NCBI GenBank assembly: GCA_003446015.1
Contig: DMBU01000133.1
Location: forward strand, 1-14,238
Source: Bacteroidales bacterium
GTDB taxonomy: Bacteria; Bacteroidota; Bacteroidia; Bacteroidales; UBA12077
Direction: 5' to 3'
DNA length: 14,238 nt
Below the pieces are notes generated by a model. It did no database searches. It worked only from the letters and a program-made list of their open reading frames with translations, and was not told where the DNA came from. A program made the position numbers and the translations under genes. Of the stretch, positions 1-7,741 are shown piece by piece; positions within the stretch are counted from its first letter, which is position 1, and each line of letters starts with the position of its first letter.

Positions 1-549
1 TATGCAGTTTGGTGGATTCGTCAATCAATTCTGCAAGCTATTGCTGAACAATCAAGAGTAGTTCGATTACCATTAAATAAAGTTGGATCATTAAATAAAA
101 TTCACAAGGCATATTCAACATTGGAACAACAATTCGATCGTACTCCAACGGCAGATGAGTTAGCTGAATTTGTTGATTTACCAAAAGATAAAGTTGAAGA
201 CACCTTACAACTTTCTGGTAAACCTTTATCTGTTGATGCACCTTTTGCTGACGGCGAAGAAGGAAGCTTACTGGATGTTATGGAAAATTTTGATTCTCCA
301 AATGCAGATAATAATTTACTTGAAGAGTCTCTTACAAAGGAAGTTGAAAGAACTTTGAGTATATTACCCGAGAAAGAAAGAATGGTTTTAAAATACTATT
401 ATGGTATTGGTGGTAAAGATTTATCATTGGAAGAAATTGGTTTCGAACTTGGACTTACTCGTGAAAGAGTTCGCCAGATTAAAGAAAAAGCAATTCGTCG
501 TTTAAGACATTCTTCTAAAAATAAGCTTCTTAAAAAATATTTAGGATAA
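1..549 (+). CDS. rpoD: RNA polymerase primary sigma factor RpoD/SigA, 3' part (5' end outside window)
   Basis: The reading frame is open from the first base and gives 182 residues up to TAA at 547-549, so this is the C-terminal part of a sigma-70 protein; Bacteroidota RpoD is usually a little under 300 residues, so roughly a third is missing. Residues 1-20 carry the end of region 2.4 (YAVWWIRQSI, then QAIAEQSR), which reads the promoter -7 element. Residues 22-100 are region 3, including the RTPTADELAE segment. Residues 110-182 are region 4, with the helix-turn-helix LSLEEIGFELGLTRERVRQI at 141-160 that binds the -33 element and basic residues after it. It directs RNA polymerase to housekeeping promoters. 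The short form and the region 2.4 sequence fit the single vegetative sigma factor of Bacteroidota. It ends at a strong terminator, so the next gene is probably transcribed separately. Confidence 0.95.
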   Translation, partial: YAVWWIRQSILQAIAEQSRVVRLPLNKVGSLNKIHKAYSTLEQQFDRTPTADELAEFVDLPKDKVEDTLQLSGKPLSVDAPFADGEEGSLLDVMENFDSPNADNNLLEESLTKEVERTLSILPEKERMVLKYYYGIGGKDLSLEEIGFELGLTRERVRQIKEKAIRRLRHSSKNKLLKKYLG

Positions 550-570
550 AAAAATAATTTTGATTTAATG

Positions 571-598
571 GCTGCTCTTTTCGAGCAGCTTTTTTTTT
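571..598 (+). terminator. Intrinsic terminator of rpoD
   Basis: A perfect 7-bp stem, GCTGCTC (571-577) with GAGCAGC (583-589), closes a 5-base loop and is followed at once by nine T residues (590-598). It lies 22 bases after the rpoD stop codon. Confidence 0.92.
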
Positions 599-666
599 GC
601 AAAAAAATATCCTGCACTAAAAAACATCAGATAAATGCTTATATTTAGTGGTTAAAACATATAGTT

Positions 667-2889
667 ATGAGTGAAAAAAAAGCAAATGGATTTGGCACAG
701 CACCTGTTTTTTTTACAGCAATATCAACTATTTTAGGAGCCATATTGTTTTTGCGTTTTGGCTATGCTGTTGGAACATTGGGATTTGCAGGAGTTCTTTT
801 AATTGTGTTTATTGGCCACTTTGTAACAATTCCAACCGCATTTGCAATTTCTGAGATTGCAACTAATCAGCGCGTTGAAGGTGGTGGTGAGTATTTTATT
901 ATTTCACGTTCTTTTGGATTAAACATCGGAGGTACCATTGGAATTGCATTATACCTTTCTCAGGCAATAAGTGTAGCATTTTATGTGATCGCTTTTACCG
1001 AAGCATTTGAACCTTTATTTAATTGGTTTCACAATAGGTTTGGTTTTGAATTGTATAGACAGTTCATAAGTTTGCCTGCCATGGGTCTCCTGTCTTTACT
1101 TATTCTGAAAAAAGGAGCAAATTTAGGAGTTAAAGCATTGTATGTGGTAGTTGCTATTTTGTTTATTTCCCTGTTCCTGTTTTTTATTGGGAAAACGGAA
1201 TATTCGCAAACTGCAGTTGCTGGAATTACGAGTAATCCTTTAAGAAACATGGACTCATTCTTTATTGTTTTTGCCATTGTTTTTCCGGCTTTTACAGGTA
1301 TGACAGCTGGTGTGGGCTTATCTGGCGATTTGAAAAATCCTGCAAAATCAATTCCTGTTGGAACTATTTTGGGAACTTTAACAGGTTTACTTGTTTATAT
1401 TTTTATTATCACTAAGCTAGTTAATTCAGCTTCTCCCGAGGATTTAGTTAACAATCAGCTTGCCATGAAAGATATTGCGGTATGGGGCTGGATTATTATT
1501 CCTATTGGCTTAGCAGCTTCAACGATATCTTCCGCACTTGGTTCCGTTATGGTTGCACCAAGAACATTGCAAGCTTTAGGTCACGATCGGACGTTCCCAT
1601 TTAAAAGGTTTAATATTTTAATGTCAAAAGGAAAGGGCCTTACTAATGAACCTTTTAATGCTTCTGTTATTACTATAATGATCGCTTTTGTTTTTGTTGC
1701 AATTGGGGAATTAAATGCAGTGGCAAGTATAATATCCATGTTTTTTATGGTTACCTATGGATCATTGTGTCTTATTTCATTTTTAAATCATTTTGGTTCT
1801 TCTCCATCATATCGACCAACATTCCGTTCTCATTGGATACTTTCCTTGATTGGATTTGTATTTTCCGTTTATATTATGTTTAAAATGGATTCGTTATATG
1901 CCATTTTAGCCATAGTGGTAATGGTTGCCCTGTATATTTATATTAGTTATTATCATTCAGACAGACAGGGTCTTGAGTCCATTTTTAGAAGTGCGTTGTT
2001 TCAAATTAATCGAAATTTACAGGTTTACCTTCAGAAAAATCAATCGATGAAAAAGAAAGTAAGCTGGCATCCTTCAGCAATATGTGTTACAGAAGTAAAT
2101 TCCGATCGCGATAACGCATTTAGACTTTTAACATGGATATCACATAAATATGGTTTTGGAACTTATATTCAATATATCAAAGGATATTATTCAAATACTG
2201 CACATGATCAGGCCAAGGAAGCTCTCGAATTATTAATAGAAAGAGCCGAATCACGAAAAAGCAATGTTTATGTTGACACTATTGTTTCACCTTCATATAC
2301 ATCTGCAATTGCTCAAATAATTCAACTTCCAGGTATTTCGGGTCTGGATAACAACCTTGCTCTTTTTGAATATGATAAAAAAGATCCGGTTAATTTGCAG
2401 CAAATCGTCGAAAATTATCCTTTAGTACGTTCAGGTAATTACGATGTATGTATTCTGGGGGGATCAAACCGGGGAGTAAACTTTCATGAGGGGATTCACA
2501 TCTGGGTGCGAAGAGTAGATTATGATAATCTGAATTTAATGGTTCTGTTAAGCTATATTATTTTGGGCCACTCCGATTGGAAAGGTGCAAAAATAAAGAT
2601 TTTTAATATTAGAAGGCCCGGACAAAAAGACGAGACCACAGACAATCTGTTGGAGCTGGTAAAAACAGGTCGCTTACCCATCTCATTAAAAAATGTTGAA
2701 TTTATTGATATCGATGAATCAATGAATCTTAAGAAACTAATTAATGAAAAATCGATTAAGGCCGGGCTAACGATGATTGGTTTCCGAAGCGAGCAAATTA
2801 AGCACGAAGGAGAAAAACTATTTGAGGGTTATACCGATATGGGTGACGTTTTATTTGTCAATACTTTTAGAGATAAGGAAATTAATTAA
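667..2889 (+). CDS. SLC12-type cation-chloride cotransporter homologue (APC superfamily permease)
   Basis: A 740-residue inner-membrane transporter. Residues 10-430 form about twelve hydrophobic helices with the hallmarks of the SLC12 (Na-K-Cl cotransporter) branch of the APC superfamily: the TM1 region AISTILGAILFLRFGYAVG (18-36), GGGEYFIISRSFG (72-84) followed by a GGTIG stretch, FPAFTGMTAGVGLSGDLKNP (206-225), and VMVAPRTLQALGHDR (294-308). Residues about 431-740 are a soluble cytoplasmic domain, as in SLC12 proteins, with no recognisable enzyme motif. Family knowledge points to electroneutral movement of chloride with Na+ and/or K+, but bacterial members are often annotated only as amino acid permeases, so the substrate is not settled. 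No Shine-Dalgarno is visible before ATG 667; TATATTTA at 640-647 is a weak -7 candidate. The next gene is a convergent cation:proton antiporter, which fits a role in ion balance. Confidence 0.85.
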   Translation: MSEKKANGFGTAPVFFTAISTILGAILFLRFGYAVGTLGFAGVLLIVFIGHFVTIPTAFAISEIATNQRVEGGGEYFIISRSFGLNIGGTIGIALYLSQAISVAFYVIAFTEAFEPLFNWFHNRFGFELYRQFISLPAMGLLSLLILKKGANLGVKALYVVVAILFISLFLFFIGKTEYSQTAVAGITSNPLRNMDSFFIVFAIVFPAFTGMTAGVGLSGDLKNPAKSIPVGTILGTLTGLLVYIFIITKLVNSASPEDLVNNQLAMKDIAVWGWIIIPIGLAASTISSALGSVMVAPRTLQALGHDRTFPFKRFNILMSKGKGLTNEPFNASVITIMIAFVFVAIGELNAVASIISMFFMVTYGSLCLISFLNHFGSSPSYRPTFRSHWILSLIGFVFSVYIMFKMDSLYAILAIVVMVALYIYISYYHSDRQGLESIFRSALFQINRNLQVYLQKNQSMKKKVSWHPSAICVTEVNSDRDNAFRLLTWISHKYGFGTYIQYIKGYYSNTAHDQAKEALELLIERAESRKSNVYVDTIVSPSYTSAIAQIIQLPGISGLDNNLALFEYDKKDPVNLQQIVENYPLVRSGNYDVCILGGSNRGVNFHEGIHIWVRRVDYDNLNLMVLLSYIILGHSDWKGAKIKIFNIRRPGQKDETTDNLLELVKTGRLPISLKNVEFIDIDESMNLKKLINEKSIKAGLTMIGFRSEQIKHEGEKLFEGYTDMGDVLFVNTFRDKEIN

Positions 2890-2926
2890 CCCCGATCTTA
2901 TAAGGATGTTAGAATCATATGTTTTT

Positions 2927-2974
2927 CCAAAAGATTCAGAATTCGCTTTAGAATTAATTTAGCATATCTTTTGG
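2927..2974. repeat. Nested inverted repeat between convergent transporter genes
   Basis: A perfect 9-bp outer stem, CCAAAAGAT (2927-2935) with ATCTTTTGG (2966-2974), encloses a smaller inverted repeat, AATTC (2940-2944) with GAATT (2951-2955). It lies in the 173-base gap between two convergent genes. There is no T-run directly after it on either strand, so it is not a standard intrinsic terminator. It may still mark transcript ends or stabilise 3' ends. I see nothing else in the gap from 2890 to 3062. Confidence 0.4.
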
Positions 2975-3062
2975 GCTCAGCGAGCATCTCATATCTGATA
3001 ATACATTCTATTTTAAAAATCAATGATTTCTTTTTCTCAAAATTTCTAGTACTTAATACGAG

Positions 3063-5102
3063 CTAAACCTGTAATTCAATAGTACCGGTATAAATGATTT
3101 CCTGTTCAGGGTAAATAATAACAATACTGCTGTTATCAACTAAATCATCAATATGATATGGAATTTGCTTGATGTGTTTATTGTACGAAAGTGAATTTTT
3201 TCGGGCGTTAATGATTACTAATAAATCTTCATTCTTCAGTTTTTTTGAGATCACTTTTAACATAGAAGGACATTTAGCCGAACGATAGACAATATCATTT
3301 GTAGATTTGAGTGTGCTTATATAATCTTTTATTTTTTGATGTGTATGTTCATATCCCCAAAAATAAATTTTACTTGAAGATTGAGATGAAATATTTAAAA
3401 TGGAATTTACCCAGTCTTTAAAACCAATTTCTAACTCAGCAGCAGGAGGAATTAAAACATGAATATTTTCAACAAGATTTAATGGAGAGTTAATTCTACT
3501 CACATAAATCATTTTTCCGGTTTTTTGCAGAACATTCTCAAGTATAGTTCCGAAAAAGAAATCTTTGGTACTTGCTCTTCCATGCCAGCCCATAACTACT
3601 TTAGTAATTAAAAACTCTTTAACAGTTCTTGCAATACCATCTGCAATATTTGTATCGATTCGTGAAATAATTTGAGCAACGTTATCAGTGGAAGAAGCAT
3701 GTGACTTAGCTTTTTCCAGAATACGATTATAATTTATGACATTTTCTGTTGCTTTTTCATCATCATCTATTACCATAAAAGGATAAAGTGGCAATTTGGA
3801 GTCAGGCTCTTTAATTAATACTGATAAGTTAATCAATTGCTCAATATTATGAGGATTGGATATGGGAATTAAAATTCGTTCAGGCAAACCTTTTAAGTCA
3901 GGTTTTTCGTCTTCTTGAATCAATGCAATTTTACGTGCAGAATTTTGAGTAACAAACGAGCTTATTAAAGTTGAAAATAAAATAAGTATAATGGTGGCAT
4001 TCATAATTGATTCATCAACAAGCTTCAATTTAAACCCAACTAAAATTATGGCAATGGCAGATGCTGCTCTTGCTGTACTTAATCCAAAAATTAGATTTCG
4101 TTCTGTTTTAGTAAATCTGAAAATCTTTTGTGTTAAAAACGCAGCAATATATTTGCTAAATAAAGCAATGGTTATTAGTGAGAATATAATAAGCAGAATA
4201 GGAAAACTTTGAACTAAAACTTTTAGATCTGCTAACATCCCAACCGTAATTAAGAAAAAAGGAATAAAAATAGTATTTCCAATAAATTCTATTCGATTCA
4301 TTAAAGGTGAAGTATGGGGTATTCTTTTACTTAAAGCTAATCCGGCAAAAAAAGCCCCTATAATGGGTTCAATATGAGCATATTCCGCAACAACAGCGGA
4401 TAAAAAGACCATGGAAAGAACAAAAATGTATTCAGTGCCACTTTCTCCATCGTAGTTTTTAAAAAACCATTTGCTTAATCTTGGTATAATAAAAAATACA
4501 AGTAAAAGGAAGAACATAAAATATCCTGCAAATCGTAACCAGAAAATTTGATCCAGCTGTCCTTTTGCAGATTCAGAAACAATAGCTAAAATAAGTAAAG
4601 CAATGGTGTCGGCTATTATTGTTCCCCCAACAATAATATTTATTACGCGATTACGGGTTATACCAAAACGCCCAACAATAGGATAAGCAACTAATGTATG
4701 CGATGCAACCATACTTGAGATAAGTAGTGAAGCAATAAATGATAAATTGAATATGTAAAAGAATAACAATCCCGATAAAACAAAAGGGAATGAAAAAGTT
4801 AATATCCCAAAGGTTATGCTTGGAGTTTTGTTCTTCAGAAATTCTTTAACATTAATTTCAAGTCCGGCTAAAAACATTAAGTAGAGCAAGCCTGTTTGAC
4901 TGAAGATTGACAACCCTACATCCTGCGAAAGCAAATTAAAACCATTCGGTCCAACTGCAACTCCTGCCAAAATTAATCCGATGATTTCGGGTAAATGTAG
5001 TTTTTTGAATAATGTCGGGAATATTAAAATGATAAATAATACTAACGCAAATATTAATATTGGGTCTGATATCGGGAATGTTATTTTTAACAATGTTATC
5101 AT
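3063..5102 (-). CDS. CPA2-family cation:proton antiporter with C-terminal UspA-like region
   Basis: A 679-residue inner-membrane protein. About the first 385 residues are hydrophobic and match the Na_H_Exchanger/CPA2 fold: PEIIGLILAGVAVGPNGFNL near the start, LLYLMFLAGLEIN, the TM region GGTIIADTIALLILAI with a membrane-embedded Asp (about residue 165) in the position expected for the ion-binding carboxylate, then GAFFAGLALS and FFLITVGMLADLK. After a linker, residues about 400-679 look like two universal-stress-protein-type folds (strands such as RILIPIS, KVVMGWHGRAS, HVLIPPA). There is no TrkA-N domain of the Kef type. It should exchange Na+ or K+ for protons; the Usp region may regulate it through nucleotides or dinucleotides (inference). 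I chose ATG at 5102-5100; a TTG at 5111 would add three residues (MNY). The start is about 25 bases downstream of a good promoter. Confidence 0.88.
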   Translation of the reverse strand: MITLLKITFPISDPILIFALVLFIILIFPTLFKKLHLPEIIGLILAGVAVGPNGFNLLSQDVGLSIFSQTGLLYLMFLAGLEINVKEFLKNKTPSITFGILTFSFPFVLSGLLFFYIFNLSFIASLLISSMVASHTLVAYPIVGRFGITRNRVINIIVGGTIIADTIALLILAIVSESAKGQLDQIFWLRFAGYFMFFLLLVFFIIPRLSKWFFKNYDGESGTEYIFVLSMVFLSAVVAEYAHIEPIIGAFFAGLALSKRIPHTSPLMNRIEFIGNTIFIPFFLITVGMLADLKVLVQSFPILLIIFSLITIALFSKYIAAFLTQKIFRFTKTERNLIFGLSTARAASAIAIILVGFKLKLVDESIMNATIILILFSTLISSFVTQNSARKIALIQEDEKPDLKGLPERILIPISNPHNIEQLINLSVLIKEPDSKLPLYPFMVIDDDEKATENVINYNRILEKAKSHASSTDNVAQIISRIDTNIADGIARTVKEFLITKVVMGWHGRASTKDFFFGTILENVLQKTGKMIYVSRINSPLNLVENIHVLIPPAAELEIGFKDWVNSILNISSQSSSKIYFWGYEHTHQKIKDYISTLKSTNDIVYRSAKCPSMLKVISKKLKNEDLLVIINARKNSLSYNKHIKQIPYHIDDLVDNSSIVIIYPEQEIIYTGTIELQV

Positions 5103-5131
5103 ATAATTCAATTATAAGGTATTCTTTTTGA

Positions 5132-5162
5132 CAAACGTAAAATTAGTAATATCGGTTCAATA
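5132..5162 (-). promoter_or_regulatory. Bacteroidota-type promoter of the antiporter gene
   Basis: Reading the minus strand, TATTG (5162-5158), an 18-base spacer and TACGTTTG (5139-5132) match the Bacteroidota vegetative consensus TTG / TAnnTTTG, with all fixed -7 positions correct. Transcription would start near 5126, leaving a leader of about 25 bases to ATG 5102. Confidence 0.7.
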
Positions 5163-5165
5163 TAC

Positions 5166-5184
5166 AATACATTCAAAATGTATT
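5166..5184. promoter_or_regulatory. Operator-like perfect palindrome in the antiporter-porin divergent region
   Basis: AATACATT (5166-5173) and AATGTATT (5177-5184) form a perfect 8-bp inverted repeat around CAA. It sits just upstream of the antiporter -33 element (5158-5162) and about 60 bases upstream of the porin promoter, where a dimeric regulator could affect both genes. The regulator is unknown, and AT-rich palindromes can arise by chance. Confidence 0.4.
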
Positions 5185-5245
5185 TATTTGAACTCCAATA
5201 AACAACTATTAAAGATTAAAAGATCTGAAAATACCGTGTTTTAGG

Positions 5246-5278
5246 TATTGCGAGTTATTTAGAATCATTCTTACTTTG
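5246..5278 (+). promoter_or_regulatory. Bacteroidota-type promoter of the porin/FMN-binding unit
   Basis: TATTG (5246-5250), a 20-base spacer and TTACTTTG (5271-5278) match TTG / TAnnTTTG with one mismatch in the -7 element. The predicted transcription start near 5285 lies about 30 bases before ATG 5314. Confidence 0.6.
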
Positions 5279-5313
5279 TAGCATAAATAGCTCACAATTA
5301 ATATCTAAATAAA

Positions 5314-6516
5314 ATGAAAAAAGGATTATTATTTTTAATAAGCAATTTAGTACTAATAAGTGTATTGGTTGCACAAGAAAATGTAGAGACAACAGTTCAG
5401 GACCCAGAGTCAATTAGTGAAAGTATTTTCAATGATGAAAGTCAGAATAAACTTCGTTTGGGAGGTTATGGCCAAATTGATTATAATCAGCCATTAGATC
5501 AGGACTTTAGAAGGAATGGAACTTTAGATGTTCATCGCTTAGTTTTGTTTGCTGGTTATGAGTTTAACTCAAAAACGAAGTTTATAACAGAATTGGAATT
5601 TGAACATGTCTCAGAAGTTTATGTGGAGCAAGCATATTTAAACTATAAGTTAGTTAATAATTTGTCGGTTAAAGGAGGTCTGATTTTAATTCCAATGGGT
5701 ATTATAAATGAATATCATGAGCCACCTTCTTTTAATGGTGTTGAACGTCCAAATGTTGATAATGTTATTGTTCCTACAACATGGCGTGAAATTGGTTTAG
5801 GTGTTGATGGACGTTTAAATTCGGCTTCATTACGATATCAGTTGTATGTTGTTAATGGATTTAATGGTTACGATGGAGAAGGTAAGTTTAAGGGTTCGAA
5901 TGGCTTAAGAAGTGGACGGCAGAAAGGTGCCGAATCATATATTAGTTCGCCCAATGTATCAGCAAAAGTAGATTATTATGGAATAAGTGGATTAAAAATT
6001 GGCTTGTCAGGATATTTTGGCAAATCACAATCTACTTTGTATGATGGCTTGGATAAAAATGATAATGTTGCACAAACAACAGCCGACTCTTCTGTTATTG
6101 GAATCAGTATGATTGGTTTAGATTATCGTTATTCTATTTCCGGGTTTCAAACACGTGGACAATTCATTTACAGCAAATTCACAAATGTTGATGAATATAA
6201 CTTGTTTACAGGACAAGATTTAGGAGAATCAATGTTGGGTTATTACGCCGAAATATCCTATGATATTTTTCACAACAATAGCTCTGTTCAAAATGAATTA
6301 AGTCCGTTCTTTCGATTCGAAAAATATAATACTCATCAGTCGGTTGTGCCGGGGATGATTACGAATGAGGCATATGATATTACTGAAATGATTTTAGGTT
6401 TTGCATTTAGATTAGATCGCGGTGCAGTAGTTAAGGCCGATTACAGAATGTACAAAAATGGAGATGAAAGTACATATAACTCAATGCTAAATTTAGGAGT
6501 AGGTGTTTGGTTTTAA
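5314..6516 (+). CDS. Outer-membrane porin (Porin_O/P-like beta-barrel)
   Basis: A 400-residue exported protein. The N-terminus MKK followed by a hydrophobic stretch ending VLVA|QEN gives a signal peptidase I cleavage near residue 20. A short acidic segment (22-47) precedes alternating amphipathic strands rich in aromatic and glycine residues, starting at LRLGGYGQIDYN. The chain ends in an aromatic residue (GVGVWF), the usual C-terminal barrel signal read by the BAM machinery. The pattern of a strand with HRLVLFAGYEFN, then ELEFEHV, then EQAYLNYKL and LILIPMGIINE resembles phosphate-selective porin O/P-type barrels, but the substrate cannot be told. Start ATG 5314 has its own promoter upstream and no Shine-Dalgarno. 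The next gene begins 40 bases after the stop on the same strand with no terminator between, so they are probably cotranscribed. Confidence 0.82.
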   Translation: MKKGLLFLISNLVLISVLVAQENVETTVQDPESISESIFNDESQNKLRLGGYGQIDYNQPLDQDFRRNGTLDVHRLVLFAGYEFNSKTKFITELEFEHVSEVYVEQAYLNYKLVNNLSVKGGLILIPMGIINEYHEPPSFNGVERPNVDNVIVPTTWREIGLGVDGRLNSASLRYQLYVVNGFNGYDGEGKFKGSNGLRSGRQKGAESYISSPNVSAKVDYYGISGLKIGLSGYFGKSQSTLYDGLDKNDNVAQTTADSSVIGISMIGLDYRYSISGFQTRGQFIYSKFTNVDEYNLFTGQDLGESMLGYYAEISYDIFHNNSSVQNELSPFFRFEKYNTHQSVVPGMITNEAYDITEMILGFAFRLDRGAVVKADYRMYKNGDESTYNSMLNLGVGVWF

Positions 6517-6556
6517 CCAAACACTTTTCTGGTATAATGATTTAAAAGATGATCTT

Positions 6557-7045
6557 ATGAAACGAATTTTTGCAATTTTCTTTCTGCTGATATTTTCGCT
6601 AAACTTATTAGCAGAAATGCCCAAATTTAACTCTAAGGTTGAGAAGGAGTTATTAAAACATTTTAATCTGAATAGCATTAATACTCAAGAAATAATAGAG
6701 TTATCGGGCGGCAATGATCTTTTCTTAAAAACTTCGAATGGTGAAAAAGAATTGGGTATAGTTGTGCTTACATCAGCAAAAGGCAGGTACGATATGTTTG
6801 ATTATATGATAATTTATAATCAGAATATGGAAATAGAATTCATTAAAATTTTAGTATATCGATCGGAATATGGTTCTGAAATAACTGCGAAAAGATGGTT
6901 AAGTCAGTTTTATTCAAGACAAGAAGACAACTTAAAATATGGGAGTGATATTCAGGCTATTTCGGGAGCCACTTTTTCTGCAGGTTCGCTAACAAATAAT
7001 ATTAACAGAATAAATAAAATATTGAATGAATATAAAAGTGATTAA
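6557..7045 (+). CDS. Exported FMN-binding-domain protein (RnfG/NqrC-like flavin domain)
   Basis: A 162-residue protein starting at ATG 6557; an upstream in-frame ATG at 6503 overlaps the porin end and would bury the signal peptide, so it is rejected. Residues 1-19 (MKRIF, hydrophobic core, NLLA) are a signal peptide with likely cleavage before E20. Near the C-terminus, residues 133-146 read QAISGATFSAGSLT. This is the S-G-A-T-x-S motif of the FMN-binding domain found in RnfG, NqrC and related proteins, where the flavin transferase ApbE attaches FMN to the Thr (here T139). The Asp usually found three residues before the motif Ser is Gln here (Q133), with an Asp two residues earlier (D131). It is probably a periplasmic one- or two-electron carrier (inference). 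It follows the porin in a likely operon, and its stop codon overlaps that of the convergent methyltransferase gene. Confidence 0.78.
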   Translation: MKRIFAIFFLLIFSLNLLAEMPKFNSKVEKELLKHFNLNSINTQEIIELSGGNDLFLKTSNGEKELGIVVLTSAKGRYDMFDYMIIYNQNMEIEFIKILVYRSEYGSEITAKRWLSQFYSRQEDNLKYGSDIQAISGATFSAGSLTNNINRINKILNEYKSD

Positions 7046-7731
7046 TCTTTTTTAAGTATTTCGTTGATTTTATGTTCAATCGATAAAAGTAAATGAATAT
7101 CTGTTTCCCCTAAAATCATTAAACGTTCCATAATTCGATTGTAAATTGCTGAGTCTTTTTTAAACCCAATATCGCTTAAAATATTTTCAGTTTTAGTTTT
7201 TAAAATGTTCAATTCGGCCTGATCAATTTTCTGATCAGGTTTTTCATTATCCATTTCCAACATTGAAAGCGTATAGGCATAAATCATAACTGATTGTCCT
7301 AAATTCAATGAAGGATAAGTCGTTTTCATAGGAACGCTGGTTACGATATCACAAAGTTTTAATTCATCATTGGTTAATCCGCTTTCTTCTCGGCCAAATA
7401 CTACAGCCAAATTTTTTACTGAACCAGCTTTAGCCCGAATTAATTCAATTATTTTATTCGATGGATAATGATCTTCATTTACTCGTCGCTTTTTAGCTGA
7501 TGTTCCAATAACCCAATCAATATCTTGAGTTGCTTCTTTTAAATCCTTAAATTCTTGAGCATTTTCTAAAATATCATTTGAAGCATGTGCTAACCAACTT
7601 GCTTTTTCGTCTAAATGAACCTTGGTGTTAACCAGTCGCAAAGATGAAAATCCCATTGTTTTTATGGCTCGTGCTGCAGCACCCACATTCTCCGGAACAG
7701 CTGGTTCAACTAAAATAAAATGAATTTGCAT
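7042..7731 (-). CDS. TrmJ-like RNA 2'-O-methyltransferase (SpoU/TrmH superfamily)
   Basis: A 229-residue cytoplasmic SPOUT enzyme that would transfer a methyl group from S-adenosylmethionine to a ribose 2'-OH in RNA. The three SpoU motifs are present: motif 1 PENVGAAARA (13-22, with N15 and catalytic R21), motif 2 VVFGREESGLTNDEL (110-124), and motif 3 YPSLNLGQSVMIYAY (139-153), which form the AdoMet-binding knot. The N-terminal knot domain followed by a helical tail of about 70 residues fits TrmJ, which modifies position 32 of tRNA, better than TrmH or RlmB. The exact substrate is unproven. I chose ATG 7731 because MQIHFILVEP matches the family start. An in-frame ATG at 7788 would add 19 residues encoded by a repeat element. 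It lies downstream of the DUF2461 gene on the same strand; the stop codon shares TTAA with the convergent FMN-binding gene. Confidence 0.87.
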   Translation of the reverse strand: MQIHFILVEPAVPENVGAAARAIKTMGFSSLRLVNTKVHLDEKASWLAHASNDILENAQEFKDLKEATQDIDWVIGTSAKKRRVNEDHYPSNKIIELIRAKAGSVKNLAVVFGREESGLTNDELKLCDIVTSVPMKTTYPSLNLGQSVMIYAYTLSMLEMDNEKPDQKIDQAELNILKTKTENILSDIGFKKDSAIYNRIMERLMILGETDIHLLLSIEHKINEILKKD

Positions 7732-7741
7732 GGATGTAATA

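Noticed and set aside
2777..2962. A 61-codon frame overlapping the end of the SLC12-type gene and running into the gap
   Set aside because: Most of it is a shifted frame of the transporter; the gap part has no start signal or recognisable protein feature.
6503..6556. Earlier in-frame ATG for the FMN-binding protein
   Set aside because: It overlaps the porin end and would put 18 polar and aromatic residues before a textbook signal peptide; ATG 6557 is much better.
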